A stretch of DNA of 64,000 nt, from positions 9,013 to 73,012 of the forward strand of contig JBEVVR010000065.1 of NCBI GenBank assembly GCA_040507035.1, in the 5' to 3' direction. The notes under the pieces are model-generated. The model was not told the origin of the DNA. It did no database searches and saw only the letters and a list, made by a program, of their open reading frames with translations. This stretch comes from Thiodiazotropha sp040507035 (lineage in GTDB: Bacteria; Pseudomonadota; Gammaproteobacteria; Chromatiales; Chromatiaceae). The position numbers were made by a program, and so were the translations under genes. Shown here piece by piece: positions 24,179 to 33,927 of this stretch (within the stretch, counting starts at the first letter, position 1; each line of letters opens with the position of its first letter).

Positions 24179-25804
24179 TTATGATCCGTTTTTGATTAAA
24201 GAAAGTATACCCGATTGTTTGATCATTAGAATGATATCTTCCCTCATCCCCATGACATAGATGAGAATGATACCGACGAAGAGCAGAAACAGTAGTAAAA
24301 CTACGGATACAAAACCACCAATTTCAATGCGACGCTTAACCTTGACATCTTCCGTCATCACACGCGTCACCTGCCCCAGAACAGGAAACTCCAAATCTGT
24401 CCTGAGAGTTCGCATATCAAAATAGACTGGTTTAATCATTGATAGCAGAAATGCCAGTCCAGCTCCCACACCCAAGGCCAATATCAGTACAGCAGCAGTC
24501 AGTAAGAGGCGTTTAGGCCCGATGGGCAATATAGGTACCTTGGGCGGTTCAACGATCTTGAATTTTATATTATCACCAGCCTCGTCTGCCTGTTCTGACA
24601 TCCTTGCAGATTCCAAACGAGATACTAGCTCTTGGTAATTCTCTCTATTGATATTGTAATCACGGTTCAGCCGAGTCAATTCGGCTTCAACTTGTGGCAG
24701 TGTATCCAACTTCTCCTTAAGCCCCTCGATTCGTGATACATACTCATCATGACGTAACCGTATTGTCCTTAAATCGACCTCCGATTGGCGATAGGAAAGC
24801 TTCAACTGCTCTAAAGCCGTTGATACTGTTCCTTGCGAAGATACATTTGATGTCACGATAACTGGTGCAGCAGCAGCCTGCTTTTGAAGATCTGCAATAG
24901 TTTCCTTCAATTCCCGTACATCTGGATGCTGATCAGTATATCTGAGACGCAACTCATCGAGACGAGTCTGCATGGCGAGTATACGTTGGCCCGTTGGTGA
25001 ATCTGCATTGGCTGTCACACCCAGACTAGCCCTTCGTCGCTCCTCTTCCGCAAGCGTTGTTGTAAATTGCCGTTTAAGCTCATCACGACGTATCTGGGCC
25101 TCTTTCAGTTCCAATTGGATCTCATCGAGCCCTGACCTTGCGGATTCAAGCCTTTGGAATATTCCAGCTCCTTCCTGTGGCAGAGTGTCGACATTTTTGC
25201 GTTTGAACTCGGTGAGCTTATTCTCAGCCTCCACCAACCTTGCCTCATATTCATCGATTTGCTGTTGTAAGAATTTTTGCGCAGTATCCGACTCAATACG
25301 CGTATCACCCAAAGCACTTTCGACAAAGATGTCGAGCAACACCTGCACCACTTTTTGTGCCAAGAAGCGGTCGCTATAAGTGTATTGTATTGTGTAGAAG
25401 TTCTCCGTCTCCCGGGTACCAGGTATACGTCTATGATCCACATCGATAACAATAGTATCTCTTAGCTTGTCAATAAGCTGTTCACGTTCTTGATTGGTTT
25501 CTGCCATGTGATCAAGGTCAGTCTGCAGAATCAGTTTTTGTAAATTCTCGTGGCTGAGCAGGGTTCTGGTCATCAAATGCAGACGCTGGTTCATATCGGT
25601 TTGTACCGCCAAACCTTCGAGCAATGGCCTCAAAACACTATCGGTGTCGACATAGACCTTTGCTTCAGATTGATATTCATCTGATTTCGCAAACACCACC
25701 GCCCAGCCAGCCAAGGCTATGACCCATGAAAGTGCAACCGCCGGCCATCTAAAACGCCATGCAGATCGAATGTAATTTTTTACCTGTAAAATAATATCGT
25801 TCAT
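24179..25804 (-). CDS. Wzz-type polysaccharide chain-length determinant (XrtA/PEP-CTERM class)
   Basis: A 541-residue inner-membrane protein that would control chain length of an exported polysaccharide. A first membrane helix at about 20-39 is followed by a periplasmic region with long coiled coils (about 165-260 and 325-390) and a second helix at 432-457 after the Pro-rich IVEPPKVPILPIGPKR. The 431-residue spacing and sequence resemble the TIGR03007 chain-length proteins of XrtA-linked exopolysaccharide loci. An extra helix at about 497-517 and a short cytoplasmic tail follow; there is no tyrosine-kinase domain. No other exopolysaccharide gene is present: neighbours are glyA and a 570-base gene-free stretch. 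Confidence 0.85.
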   Translation of the reverse strand: MNDIILQVKNYIRSAWRFRWPAVALSWVIALAGWAVVFAKSDEYQSEAKVYVDTDSVLRPLLEGLAVQTDMNQRLHLMTRTLLSHENLQKLILQTDLDHMAETNQEREQLIDKLRDTIVIDVDHRRIPGTRETENFYTIQYTYSDRFLAQKVVQVLLDIFVESALGDTRIESDTAQKFLQQQIDEYEARLVEAENKLTEFKRKNVDTLPQEGAGIFQRLESARSGLDEIQLELKEAQIRRDELKRQFTTTLAEEERRRASLGVTANADSPTGQRILAMQTRLDELRLRYTDQHPDVRELKETIADLQKQAAAAPVIVTSNVSSQGTVSTALEQLKLSYRQSEVDLRTIRLRHDEYVSRIEGLKEKLDTLPQVEAELTRLNRDYNINRENYQELVSRLESARMSEQADEAGDNIKFKIVEPPKVPILPIGPKRLLLTAAVLILALGVGAGLAFLLSMIKPVYFDMRTLRTDLEFPVLGQVTRVMTEDVKVKRRIEIGGFVSVVLLLFLLFVGIILIYVMGMREDIILMIKQSGILSLIKNGS

Positions 25805-26374
25805 TTACTTTCTTGAACCGGCCATAGCTGATTTCTAAATGGATCCGCCTTGGGCTAATGGTAATGTCGAACAGAGAGTTATCTTAATGCGCTTCCTTAT
25901 GCGGAGCATTCAATGCATAGCTTCAGTCTATAGACTACATCTCGGCTAATCCAGCCTTCAATTCCGTACTTAAGCGTTTAGCTGATAACAAGAATTGATG
26001 GTGATAAATGATATCCCTGTGGCATATGATTCCTCAATCATTATGAGCACCTCACGTACGGTAGAGTTCAAGCCAGGGCCTGCAATTTAGGCACAGATCC
26101 AACACTATCCTTATAACTATCTATAAATCATATAGTTAGGCAGTTCCTTCGGGTTTATTTAGAGAATAGACTGATCGTCAAGGCCCCCGCCTAGGCCATT
26201 GTATTCAAAGCAGCGAATCCAATCCATTAGAAACTTACCTATACCATTGTATTCAATAGAATAATTAAATTCATGCGGACCTTTTCCTTGACCGCGAAAT
26301 AGCCATCTGTCTTGTATCATGCCCATTTTTATGGATGAGAATCAGGTAATGAACGCTTACTTGATACAGTTCTA
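25805..26374. other. Gene-free AT-rich stretch upstream of the wzz-like gene
   Basis: About 570 bases without a credible coding frame on either strand, more AT-rich than the surrounding genes. A direct repeat CCATTGTATTCAA occurs at 26196-26208 and 26244-26256. The region may hold the promoter of the wzz-like gene or the remains of a lost gene, but I see no recognisable fragment. Confidence 0.45.
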
Positions 26375-29300
26375 TCAATTCACCCAGAGGCGGGCGTTGC
26401 GAAACAGTCGTAGCCAGGGTGCATCCTCATCCCAATCTTTCGGGTGCCAAGAGTGCTGCACCGTGCGGGTGACGCGCTCAGGGTGTGGCATCATGATGGT
26501 GACTCGACCATCGCTATTGCAAAGACCCGCAATACCCAAAGGCGATCCATTTGGATTGGCAGGATAGCGTGTCGCCACCTCCCCGTTGTTTTCCAGATAG
26601 CGTAACACGGTCAATCGATCAGCACTTCGTAGATGGGTCTGGTCGTTGAACTCAGCCCGTCCCTCAGCATGGGCCACCACGATGGGCAGCCGAGAGCCTT
26701 CCATGCCGCTCATCAGTATCGATGGTGACTCGCGGACCTCAACCGTGACCAGTCTCGCTTCGAACTGCTCCGAGCGGTTGCGTACGAAGTGAGGCCAGTG
26801 ATCCGCTCCCGGGATCAGTTGATGCAGGTTTGAGAGCATCTGACAACCATTGCAGACTCCCAGGGCAAAGCTATCCTGGCGATTGAAAAAGGTCTCGAAC
26901 TCCTCCCTTGCCCGGCTGTTGAAGAGGGCCGATTTTGCCCAACCCTCTCCCGCCCCCAATACATCACCGTAGGAGAATCCACCACAGGCAACCAGGCCCC
27001 TGAAACGGTTCAGGCTGATTCGTCCCTCGATAATATCCGACATGTGGACATCCACACATTCGAAACCGGCACGATGAAAAGCTGCCGCCATCTCAAGCTG
27101 ACCATTGACTCCCTGTTCACGCAGAATCGCCATCGCAGGTCTTACCCCGGTGGCAATCATCGGTGAGGTGACGTCTTCATCCGGATCGAAGCTGAGTGCA
27201 ACCTGGATACCCGGATCATCCTCCGCGATGCGATCGAACTCCTCCTGGGCACAGCCCGGATTGTCACGCATTGCCTGCATCTGCCGGGTGGTCTCGGACC
27301 AAGCCTGTTGAAATTCGACACGGCTGCCGCTCAATACCTCCTTGCCAGCGCGTGTAATCTCGATTCGATCATCGCTGTTAAGGGTGCCGATAACGTGACT
27401 GCAGCGGCCCAAACCTTCGTCATTCAACATTTTCAAAACATCATCGGTGTCGTTGTGACGTACCTGAATCACCGCTCCCAGCTCTTCGTTGAAGAGCACC
27501 CGGAGATCATCTTCCCCAAGATCATCGATCTCCACACTCAACCCGCAATGGCCTGCGAAGGCCATTTCACAAAGGGTGGTGACAAGACCTCCATCAGATC
27601 GGTCATGGTAGGCCAGCAGCAGATCGCTTTGGCTGAGTTCCTGGATCAGGGCAAAAAAGCGTCGCAGGGCATCCGGATCATCCAGGTCGGCACCGTGATG
27701 GCCGATCTGTCCGTAGACCTGGGCCAGGGCGCTGGCACCGAGACGGTTTTTACCCTTACCCAGATCGATCAGGATCAGATCGGAATCTCCAGCGTCATCA
27801 CGCAGCATGGGGGTCAGGGTTGATCTAACATCCTTCACCGGGGCAAACGCGGAAACAATCAAGGATAAGGGGGCGGTCACCGCACGCGCCTCATCTCCTT
27901 CCTGCCATACCGTTTTCATCGACATCGAGTCCTTGCCCACAGGAATAGCTATACCCAAGGCAGGGCATAACTCCATGCCCACGGCCTTCACGGTCTCGTA
28001 GAGTTTGACATCCTCCCCCGGGTGTCCCGCCGGCGCCATCCAGTTGGCGGAGAGCTTGATATTCGATAACTTCTCGATGCTTGCCGCTGCGATGTTGGTT
28101 ATCGCCTCGCCAATCGCCATACGCCCCGATGCCGGCGCGTCGAGCAGTGCCAGCGGTGTCCGCTCTCCCACCGCCATGGCTTCCCCCGTGTAACCCATGA
28201 GACCGGATGCGGTTACCGCCAGATCCGCAACCGGAACCTGCCATGGCCCCACCATCTGATCCCGGGTTACCATGCCGGTAACCGAGCGATCACCGATGGT
28301 GATGAGAAAAGTCTTGTTCGCCACGGTCGGCAGTCGCAACACCCTTAGTACCGCCTGTTTGATACTCACCCTGGAGAAATCGAGCTCCTGCTTTTTGAAT
28401 GTCTTGCGCCTGACATCGCGCAACATGCGTGGAGGTTTACCGAACAGCAGGCTCATCGGAATATCGATGGGATTGTTGTCGAAATGGGCATCGCCCAGGA
28501 CCAGCTGCTCCTCATCGGTCGCCTCACCGACAACGGCATAGGGGCAGCGCTCCCGTTCACAAATCGCCTTGAACTCATCCAGCCGGTCGATGTCGACGGC
28601 CATCACATAGCGCTCCTGGGATTCGTTGCTCCAGATCTCCATCGGCGACATCCCCGGATCGTCGTTGGGCACCGTGCGCAGCTCGAAACGGCCACCGAGC
28701 GCCGCGTCGTGGACCAGTTCGGGCAGCGCATTGGAGAGTCCGCCTGCACCCACATCGTGAATAAACAGGATCGGATTGGCGTCGCCCCTGGCCCAACAGG
28801 CGTCGATCACCTCCTGACAGCGGCGCTGCATCTCGGGATTGGAGCGCTGCACTGAGGCAAAGTCGAGATCCTCCGCCGAGGTGCCGCTAGCCATGCTCGA
28901 CGCCGCGCCACCACCAAGACCGATCAGCATCGCCGGCCCACCCAACACGATCAGCGGCGATCCGCTGGGGAAGCTGTTTTTCTCCACATGTTCCGCACGG
29001 ATGTTACCTACGCCACCGGCGAGCATGATCGGTTTGTGATAGCCCCGAATTTCCAGACCTTCCGGACCGGGCACTTCGGCTTCATAGGTACGGAAATAGC
29101 CACAGAGGTTGGGACGCCCGAACTCGTTGTTGAACGCCGCCGCGCCAGTCGGACCCTCGAGCATGATATCCAGGGCGGAGACGATACGTCCGGGTTTGCC
29201 GTAATCGACCTCCCAGGGCATCTCCCATCCGGGGATACGCAGATTGGAGACGGAGAAACCGCAGAGCCCCGCTTTCGGTTTGGCACCTTTTCCGGTCGCG

Positions 29301-30262
29301 CCCTCGTCGCGTATCTCACCCCCCGAACCCGTCGCCGCACCCGGATCGGGAGAGATCGCGGTTGGGTGGTTATGGGTCTCCACCTTCATCAGGATATGGA
29401 TCTCCTCCTGGCCAAAACTGTAGACACCGGTTTGCGGATCGAGCACGAAGCGCTCCGCGCTGGGACCGCTGATCACCGCGGCATTGTCCTTATAGGCGGA
29501 GAGGACGCCGTCCGGGGAACTGTCGGTGGTGTTGCGAATCATCCGGAACAGCGAGTTGTCCTGCTGTTCACCGTCGATGATCCAGTCGGCATTGAAAATC
29601 TTGTGTCTGCAATGTTCCGAATTGGCCTGGGCAAACATCATCAATTCCACATCGGTGGGATTGCGCTGCAGGGATTGAAAACTCTCTACCAGGTACTCGA
29701 TCTCGTCGTCGGAGAGGGCAAGACCCAACTCTGTGTTGGCGTTTTGCAGGGCATCGATCCCACCGCCGAGGATATCCACCTGAATATAGGGTGTTGGCTC
29801 TGCCCTGTTGAAGAGGCAGCTAGCATCCTCCGCATCCGTGAGCACGCTTTCGGTCATCCGGTCGTGCAACAACTCTGACGCAAGCCTAAATTGTGTGCTG
29901 TTTAGTTCCGCCCCGTTCAGGGTCAAATAGTAGGCAATGCCACGCTCCAGGCGCTGTACTTTTTCTAATCCGCAATGGCGGGCAATATCGGTGGCCTTGC
30001 TAGACCAGGGAGAGAGCGTGCCTGGCCGCGGCACAACCAGCAACAGCGAGCCGTCATGCTTGATCTCAGGCATCGCGGGACCATAGCGCAGCAGATCGCC
30101 AAGCACCGCCCTCTCCTGTTCATCCAGGGATTGCTCGACGGCGGCAAAATGGAGATACTCCGATGCAACCGAGACATCTGAACCGAGGCGGTCGGAGAGA
30201 CGCCGTACGAGTTTCTTGAGACGGAAATCGGAGAGAGCTGGCGCACCACGAAGAATCAACAT
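26375..30262 (-). CDS. purL: Phosphoribosylformylglycinamidine synthase
   Basis: Converts FGAR and glutamine to FGAM in purine synthesis. The 1295 residues are the single-chain proteobacterial form, with an N-terminal PurS-like part (to about 140), a linker, two PurM-like ATP-binding halves, and a C-terminal class I glutaminase. The glutaminase has GGFSYGDVLGAGEGWAKS and the nucleophile in ALGVCNGCQML, with MPHPERVTRT near the C-terminus. SGSGGEIRDEGATGKGAKPKAG-like loops mark the ATP domain. It appears monocistronic. Confidence 0.97.
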   Translation of the reverse strand: MLILRGAPALSDFRLKKLVRRLSDRLGSDVSVASEYLHFAAVEQSLDEQERAVLGDLLRYGPAMPEIKHDGSLLLVVPRPGTLSPWSSKATDIARHCGLEKVQRLERGIAYYLTLNGAELNSTQFRLASELLHDRMTESVLTDAEDASCLFNRAEPTPYIQVDILGGGIDALQNANTELGLALSDDEIEYLVESFQSLQRNPTDVELMMFAQANSEHCRHKIFNADWIIDGEQQDNSLFRMIRNTTDSSPDGVLSAYKDNAAVISGPSAERFVLDPQTGVYSFGQEEIHILMKVETHNHPTAISPDPGAATGSGGEIRDEGATGKGAKPKAGLCGFSVSNLRIPGWEMPWEVDYGKPGRIVSALDIMLEGPTGAAAFNNEFGRPNLCGYFRTYEAEVPGPEGLEIRGYHKPIMLAGGVGNIRAEHVEKNSFPSGSPLIVLGGPAMLIGLGGGAASSMASGTSAEDLDFASVQRSNPEMQRRCQEVIDACWARGDANPILFIHDVGAGGLSNALPELVHDAALGGRFELRTVPNDDPGMSPMEIWSNESQERYVMAVDIDRLDEFKAICERERCPYAVVGEATDEEQLVLGDAHFDNNPIDIPMSLLFGKPPRMLRDVRRKTFKKQELDFSRVSIKQAVLRVLRLPTVANKTFLITIGDRSVTGMVTRDQMVGPWQVPVADLAVTASGLMGYTGEAMAVGERTPLALLDAPASGRMAIGEAITNIAAASIEKLSNIKLSANWMAPAGHPGEDVKLYETVKAVGMELCPALGIAIPVGKDSMSMKTVWQEGDEARAVTAPLSLIVSAFAPVKDVRSTLTPMLRDDAGDSDLILIDLGKGKNRLGASALAQVYGQIGHHGADLDDPDALRRFFALIQELSQSDLLLAYHDRSDGGLVTTLCEMAFAGHCGLSVEIDDLGEDDLRVLFNEELGAVIQVRHNDTDDVLKMLNDEGLGRCSHVIGTLNSDDRIEITRAGKEVLSGSRVEFQQAWSETTRQMQAMRDNPGCAQEEFDRIAEDDPGIQVALSFDPDEDVTSPMIATGVRPAMAILREQGVNGQLEMAAAFHRAGFECVDVHMSDIIEGRISLNRFRGLVACGGFSYGDVLGAGEGWAKSALFNSRAREEFETFFNRQDSFALGVCNGCQMLSNLHQLIPGADHWPHFVRNRSEQFEARLVTVEVRESPSILMSGMEGSRLPIVVAHAEGRAEFNDQTHLRSADRLTVLRYLENNGEVATRYPANPNGSPLGIAGLCNSDGRVTIMMPHPERVTRTVQHSWHPKDWDEDAPWLRLFRNARLWVN

Positions 30263-30334
30263 TGGGCCTTTATCCTACAGGTCGGAAAAAGCACAATGAT
30301 ACGCGAAAAAAGCCAATATAGAGAGCTGAATACC

Positions 30335-30457
30335 ATGAGTTATACCCTGATAGCCATCTCCTTGTTCCTACTCCTTGCACTGGGCGTTGCCGCACTCTTT
30401 CTGGCTGGTAACAGCCACAAATCCTCATCCGCGGACGATCCGAGAGAAGAAAAGTAA
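30335..30457 (+). CDS. Possible 40-residue single-helix membrane protein
   Basis: A short frame, MSYTLIAISLFLLLALGV... to ...DDPREEK, has one clear membrane helix at about 4-24 and a polar acidic tail from 26. It starts 72 bases upstream-divergent from purL and lies on the plus strand, ahead of a strong plus-strand terminator (30599-30632). The ribosome site is weak (GAGAG about 10 bases upstream). The topology resembles small single-helix accessory proteins, but no family is recognised. Confidence 0.5.
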   Translation: MSYTLIAISLFLLLALGVAALFLAGNSHKSSSADDPREEK

Positions 30458-30598
30458 TAATTCGGTGATATCGATAGAAACTTTCTATTAAATTGACATT
30501 TCTCAATGCATCCCATGCCGGGGAGTGATGGAATAGCCTCAAGTCAGCCGAAACACCATTGTGACGGCGGCTTATCTCCTCCATCCTCCTTTGGTATA
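30458..30598 (+). other. Non-coding stretch before a strong terminator; possible sRNA or 3' UTR
   Basis: The 140 bases between the small membrane ORF and the terminator contain a perfect palindrome ATAGAAA-c-TTTCTAT (30474-30488), a TTGACA-like box near 30494, and a local stem AGCCG...CGGCT near 30545-30573. They could be the 3' UTR of the small ORF or a separate structured RNA. No -10 hexamer at the right distance from the TTGACA was seen. Confidence 0.35.
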
Positions 30599-30632
30599 AC
30601 CACTTCGACTGGGTGTCGAAGTGGTTTTTTTT
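30599..30632 (+). terminator. Rho-independent terminator
   Basis: A perfect 11-base stem ACCACTTCGAC / GTCGAAGTGGT (30599-30609 and 30615-30625) with loop TGGGT runs into eight T residues. The T tract is on the plus strand only, so it ends a plus-strand transcript, although both flanking large genes are on the minus strand. Confidence 0.9.
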
Positions 30633-30679
30633 ATCCCCTCTGGTGAAAAGTAAAAAAAGCTGGCTCGGATTTGCCTTCG

Positions 30680-32176
30680 CTACCTGCCATACATCTTGAC
30701 ATAGCGTAACAGGCGCTCTGGGATTCCATGTTTTATCTTTTTCCATGTAAAGCGCCATCCCCAATTACCTTCGGTGGTTCCTGGGGTATTCATGCGGTGG
30801 GTGCTATCGAGTCCCAGCACATCCTGAAATGGAAGGATCGCCAGATTCGCCCTCGAGGCGAGTGCGGTACGAATCAACGGCCACGGCATCACCTCGCGGG
30901 TCTTGCCCAGATAGTCATCGACAAATTCGCGGGTCGTATCGTCAAGCCCTTTGTACCAGCCGAGGGTGGTATCGTTATCGTGGGTACCGGTATAGACCAC
31001 CGAATCACGGGTATGGTGAAACGGTAGATAGGGATTGTCGGCCCCCCCGGAAAAAGCGAATTGCAGGATCTTCATCCCAGGCAGATGATAGGCCTTGCGC
31101 AGTGCCTCCACTTGCGGTGTGATTACACCAAGATCCTCGGCTACCAGCTCCAGCTCCGGGAGTTCCCGGTAGAGTCGTTGAAACAGCTTTTCACCCGGTG
31201 CCTCCACCCATTGACCATTCACCGCCGTCTGCTCCTCGGCCGGGATCTCCCAGTAGGCCTCGAAACCTCGAAAGTGGTCAATGCGGAGAAAATCGAACAG
31301 GGTCGATTGGGCGCGCAGTCGCTCAACCCAAAAGGAAAAACCATCCGCCTCCAGCCTGTTCCAACAATAGAGCGGATTCCCCCAACGCTGCCCGGTTTCG
31401 GAGAAATAGTCGGGGGGCACACCCGCCACCACCCGGGGATGGCCGTCCGCATACAGATCGAAGAACTCCCGATGGGCCCAGACTTCAGCGCTGTCATGAG
31501 CGACAAAGATGGGAAGATCACCAAACAGCAACACCCCACGCTCATTGGCATAGCGCTTGAGATTCATCCATTCGGTAAAAAAAAGAAACTGTTCAAAACG
31601 TATCTCTTCAATCGCCTCGGTAAAGCGAGCCCGGGTCTCGGCAACTGCCTGTGGCTCCCTGTCCCGCAAGGTGGGATGCCAATCCCACCAACAGCCTCCA
31701 TCACGATTGCGCAGTGCCTGAAACAGGGCATAATCCTCAAGCCAATGTTTCTGCTCGGCGACGAAGCGTTGATAGGCATCTCTATCCGCCTCATCGGCGC
31801 GCTCCTTGAATCCCTCCCAAGCTAACTTGATGGCATAGCTTTTAATCGCATCGGTTACTCTGCCTTCGCCCTCGGGCACGGCTTCCAACCAGCCCTTTTG
31901 CAATGGCAATTCCAGACTGATCAAGCGGGGATTACCGGCATAGACGGAACTGCTCTGATAGGGAGAATTGTCATGCATGGTCGGGCCGATCGGAAGAATC
32001 TGCCATACACTCATCCCCGTGGAGACCAGAAAGTCTACGAAGCGATAGGCGTCCCCCCCCAACTCTCCAGTTTCACCAGGACCGGGGAGCGATGTGATAT
32101 GTAGCAGAACACCTGCTCGACGACGGGTTAACAGTTGATGGATCGAACGAAAGTCTGTGTCAGTGACTTCATTCAT
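30680..32176 (-). CDS. malQ: 4-alpha-glucanotransferase
   Basis: Transfers maltooligosaccharide segments between alpha-1,4-glucans (GH77). The 498 residues match the short amylomaltase form. SLPGPGETGELG near 29-40 is typical; the nucleophile is Asp300 in FLRIDHFRGF, the acid/base Glu347 in LVAEDLG and the third acid Asp400 in GTHDNDT. It lies 17 bases after the GH57 gene and ends the glgC-GH57-malQ operon, consistent with remodelling of stored glycogen. Confidence 0.96.
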   Translation of the reverse strand: MNEVTDTDFRSIHQLLTRRRAGVLLHITSLPGPGETGELGGDAYRFVDFLVSTGMSVWQILPIGPTMHDNSPYQSSSVYAGNPRLISLELPLQKGWLEAVPEGEGRVTDAIKSYAIKLAWEGFKERADEADRDAYQRFVAEQKHWLEDYALFQALRNRDGGCWWDWHPTLRDREPQAVAETRARFTEAIEEIRFEQFLFFTEWMNLKRYANERGVLLFGDLPIFVAHDSAEVWAHREFFDLYADGHPRVVAGVPPDYFSETGQRWGNPLYCWNRLEADGFSFWVERLRAQSTLFDFLRIDHFRGFEAYWEIPAEEQTAVNGQWVEAPGEKLFQRLYRELPELELVAEDLGVITPQVEALRKAYHLPGMKILQFAFSGGADNPYLPFHHTRDSVVYTGTHDNDTTLGWYKGLDDTTREFVDDYLGKTREVMPWPLIRTALASRANLAILPFQDVLGLDSTHRMNTPGTTEGNWGWRFTWKKIKHGIPERLLRYVKMYGR

Positions 32177-32193
32177 CCGCGTATCTCATTGAA

Positions 32194-33927
32194 TTACTCA
32201 TTTTTCTTCATTACTCCACCCAGGGAAGGATTGCCACTACCCACGGCAAAGACTTGAGAGAGATAGTCAGGTTTGGGTTCGCCGAGCAGATCGAACAGAT
32301 GGGAGAGCTGGCTACGAAACAGCTGTTCGAAATCACTCACCGTATCTCCTGGGTTATAATCCCCAAACCACCAGAACCAATCTGATCCTTCACAGATTGC
32401 CAACTGTTTCTCCAGCTCAATCAGTTTTCTTTTACTGAACTTGTTATTTGCCAATACCTTGTCGTAAACCTTTTTCGCCTCGGCTAAGAGCTCCCAGGCG
32501 CGGTTCTTGTCTTTGTCCCCCACCCAGGTGGTGAAAGTACCGTAAACCCAGCTGCCTGCCACCAGTTTCGAGAGCCTGGGTGGCGGCTTTTGTTGGCGAT
32601 CCAGCGCCTCGGAAAAGGTAGTGAGACGCAACCTTGGATGTTCGCTGAGCCGCTGATACATGGCATGCAGGAAATAGCTGCCGTTATAAGGGTAGTACTC
32701 CCAGGCATTCTCTCCATCCATGATAATCGAGACCACGGCATCTGGGTTATCTTGACAAGCATCGGCAATATTCACCAGGTGATTGATCAAATCCCCTACC
32801 GCATCATCGGAATGCCATTCACCGTAAGTGAAGCCAATTAGATCGGAGAGCCCATCATCGCGAAAAAACATGTTCAGATGACCCTCCTGTACACAGTATG
32901 GCGTATGCACCCAGTTGTCTGGAAGCGATGTGTCGCCGCCTCCCGCCATCAGGCTATTGTTCAACACCTGTTGACCGGTAGCGGCCCACTCAAACCCCTC
33001 CTCCTCCATCATCTTCAGGGTTGCTTCACTGACTCCGCCCTCTGATGGCCAGCAACCCTTGGGAACAAAACCAAAATAGCGCTTGAACACTTCGATGCCT
33101 TTACGCATATGCCAACGGGCGCGGGATTCCCCCCCCGGATAGACCTCCAGGTTTGGCATGCTGATCGTAGGCAGGGCCTCCTTGGCTGCATTCATGTCAG
33201 CCAAAAGGGGGATGATTGGATGGGCATAGGGTGTTACCGAAAGCTCTACCTGCCCACTCTTTGCCAGCTTGGCATATCGCTGGGTAAGTCCGCTTAAGGT
33301 CTCCCAGATCATCTCCATCACGCGGCGTCGGTCATCCTGATCGAAAGCATGTCCCTTGGCCTGCAAGGATCTCATTCGAATATCGTTCATGCGTTGGCAC
33401 TCGCCCATCCAGGCCAAGTGATACCAGACCAACAGATCAACCAGATACTGGTCATTGAAATAGGGGATCATGGCTTCGTTTTCCAAGGCGTGTTTGGCCA
33501 GCACTGCCAATTCCCTGAAATGTTTGAAGCGGTTGATCAGGCGGTTTTCATTGGCCTTCAGACAGGCGGAAATGATCGCGCCGCGAGTCTCCACGTCGAC
33601 CGGGAGTCCGGGACCCGCGAGGGCCGCGAGCAGCGGATCACGAATCAGTCTGCCCCGCTTCAACCAGGCCTCTATCTGCTTGGTATAGTCGTCGATCTGC
33701 TCCAATAAAACCGGCGCGAAATTGACCACCGCCTTGGCATCCGGTGTATTCTCCAGATGGGCCGCCATGTCGGCATAATCTTTGATGCCGTGCAGATAGA
33801 CCCAGGGCAGGAGATATTCACTATGTTCCGGCCCTTTATAGTAAGGCTGGTGCATGTGCCAGCACAACACAACTTGAAGACGGTTATCCCTATCCGACTT
33901 GGCGGGCTTACCAGGCCTAACGGACAT
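32194..33927 (-). CDS. Glycoside hydrolase family 57 protein
   Basis: An alpha-glucan acting enzyme of GH57, either amylase, amylopullulanase or branching-type; substrate cannot be fixed from sequence. The 577 residues begin with the hallmark HMHQPYY near 24-30, then YAHPIIPLL near 234-242, the nucleophile region GCWPSEGGVSE with Glu296, and the acid region IMDGENAWE with Asp404. The start lies 11 bases inside the end of glgC. Its position between glgC and malQ points to glycogen metabolism. GH57 genes in this setting are known from other sulfur-oxidising and nitrifying proteobacteria, but that is recollection. Confidence 0.93.
   Translation of the reverse strand: MSVRPGKPAKSDRDNRLQVVLCWHMHQPYYKGPEHSEYLLPWVYLHGIKDYADMAAHLENTPDAKAVVNFAPVLLEQIDDYTKQIEAWLKRGRLIRDPLLAALAGPGLPVDVETRGAIISACLKANENRLINRFKHFRELAVLAKHALENEAMIPYFNDQYLVDLLVWYHLAWMGECQRMNDIRMRSLQAKGHAFDQDDRRRVMEMIWETLSGLTQRYAKLAKSGQVELSVTPYAHPIIPLLADMNAAKEALPTISMPNLEVYPGGESRARWHMRKGIEVFKRYFGFVPKGCWPSEGGVSEATLKMMEEEGFEWAATGQQVLNNSLMAGGGDTSLPDNWVHTPYCVQEGHLNMFFRDDGLSDLIGFTYGEWHSDDAVGDLINHLVNIADACQDNPDAVVSIIMDGENAWEYYPYNGSYFLHAMYQRLSEHPRLRLTTFSEALDRQQKPPPRLSKLVAGSWVYGTFTTWVGDKDKNRAWELLAEAKKVYDKVLANNKFSKRKLIELEKQLAICEGSDWFWWFGDYNPGDTVSDFEQLFRSQLSHLFDLLGEPKPDYLSQVFAVGSGNPSLGGVMKKNE

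Noticed and set aside
28988..29878. 296-codon frame antisense to purL
   Set aside because: The purL frame is fully conserved here; the antisense frame has no start signal or family likeness.
30270..30764. 164-codon minus-strand frame between purL and malQ
   Set aside because: It overlaps the end of malQ and crosses the terminator stem; composition is not protein-like. The plus-strand 40-codon frame is the better candidate.
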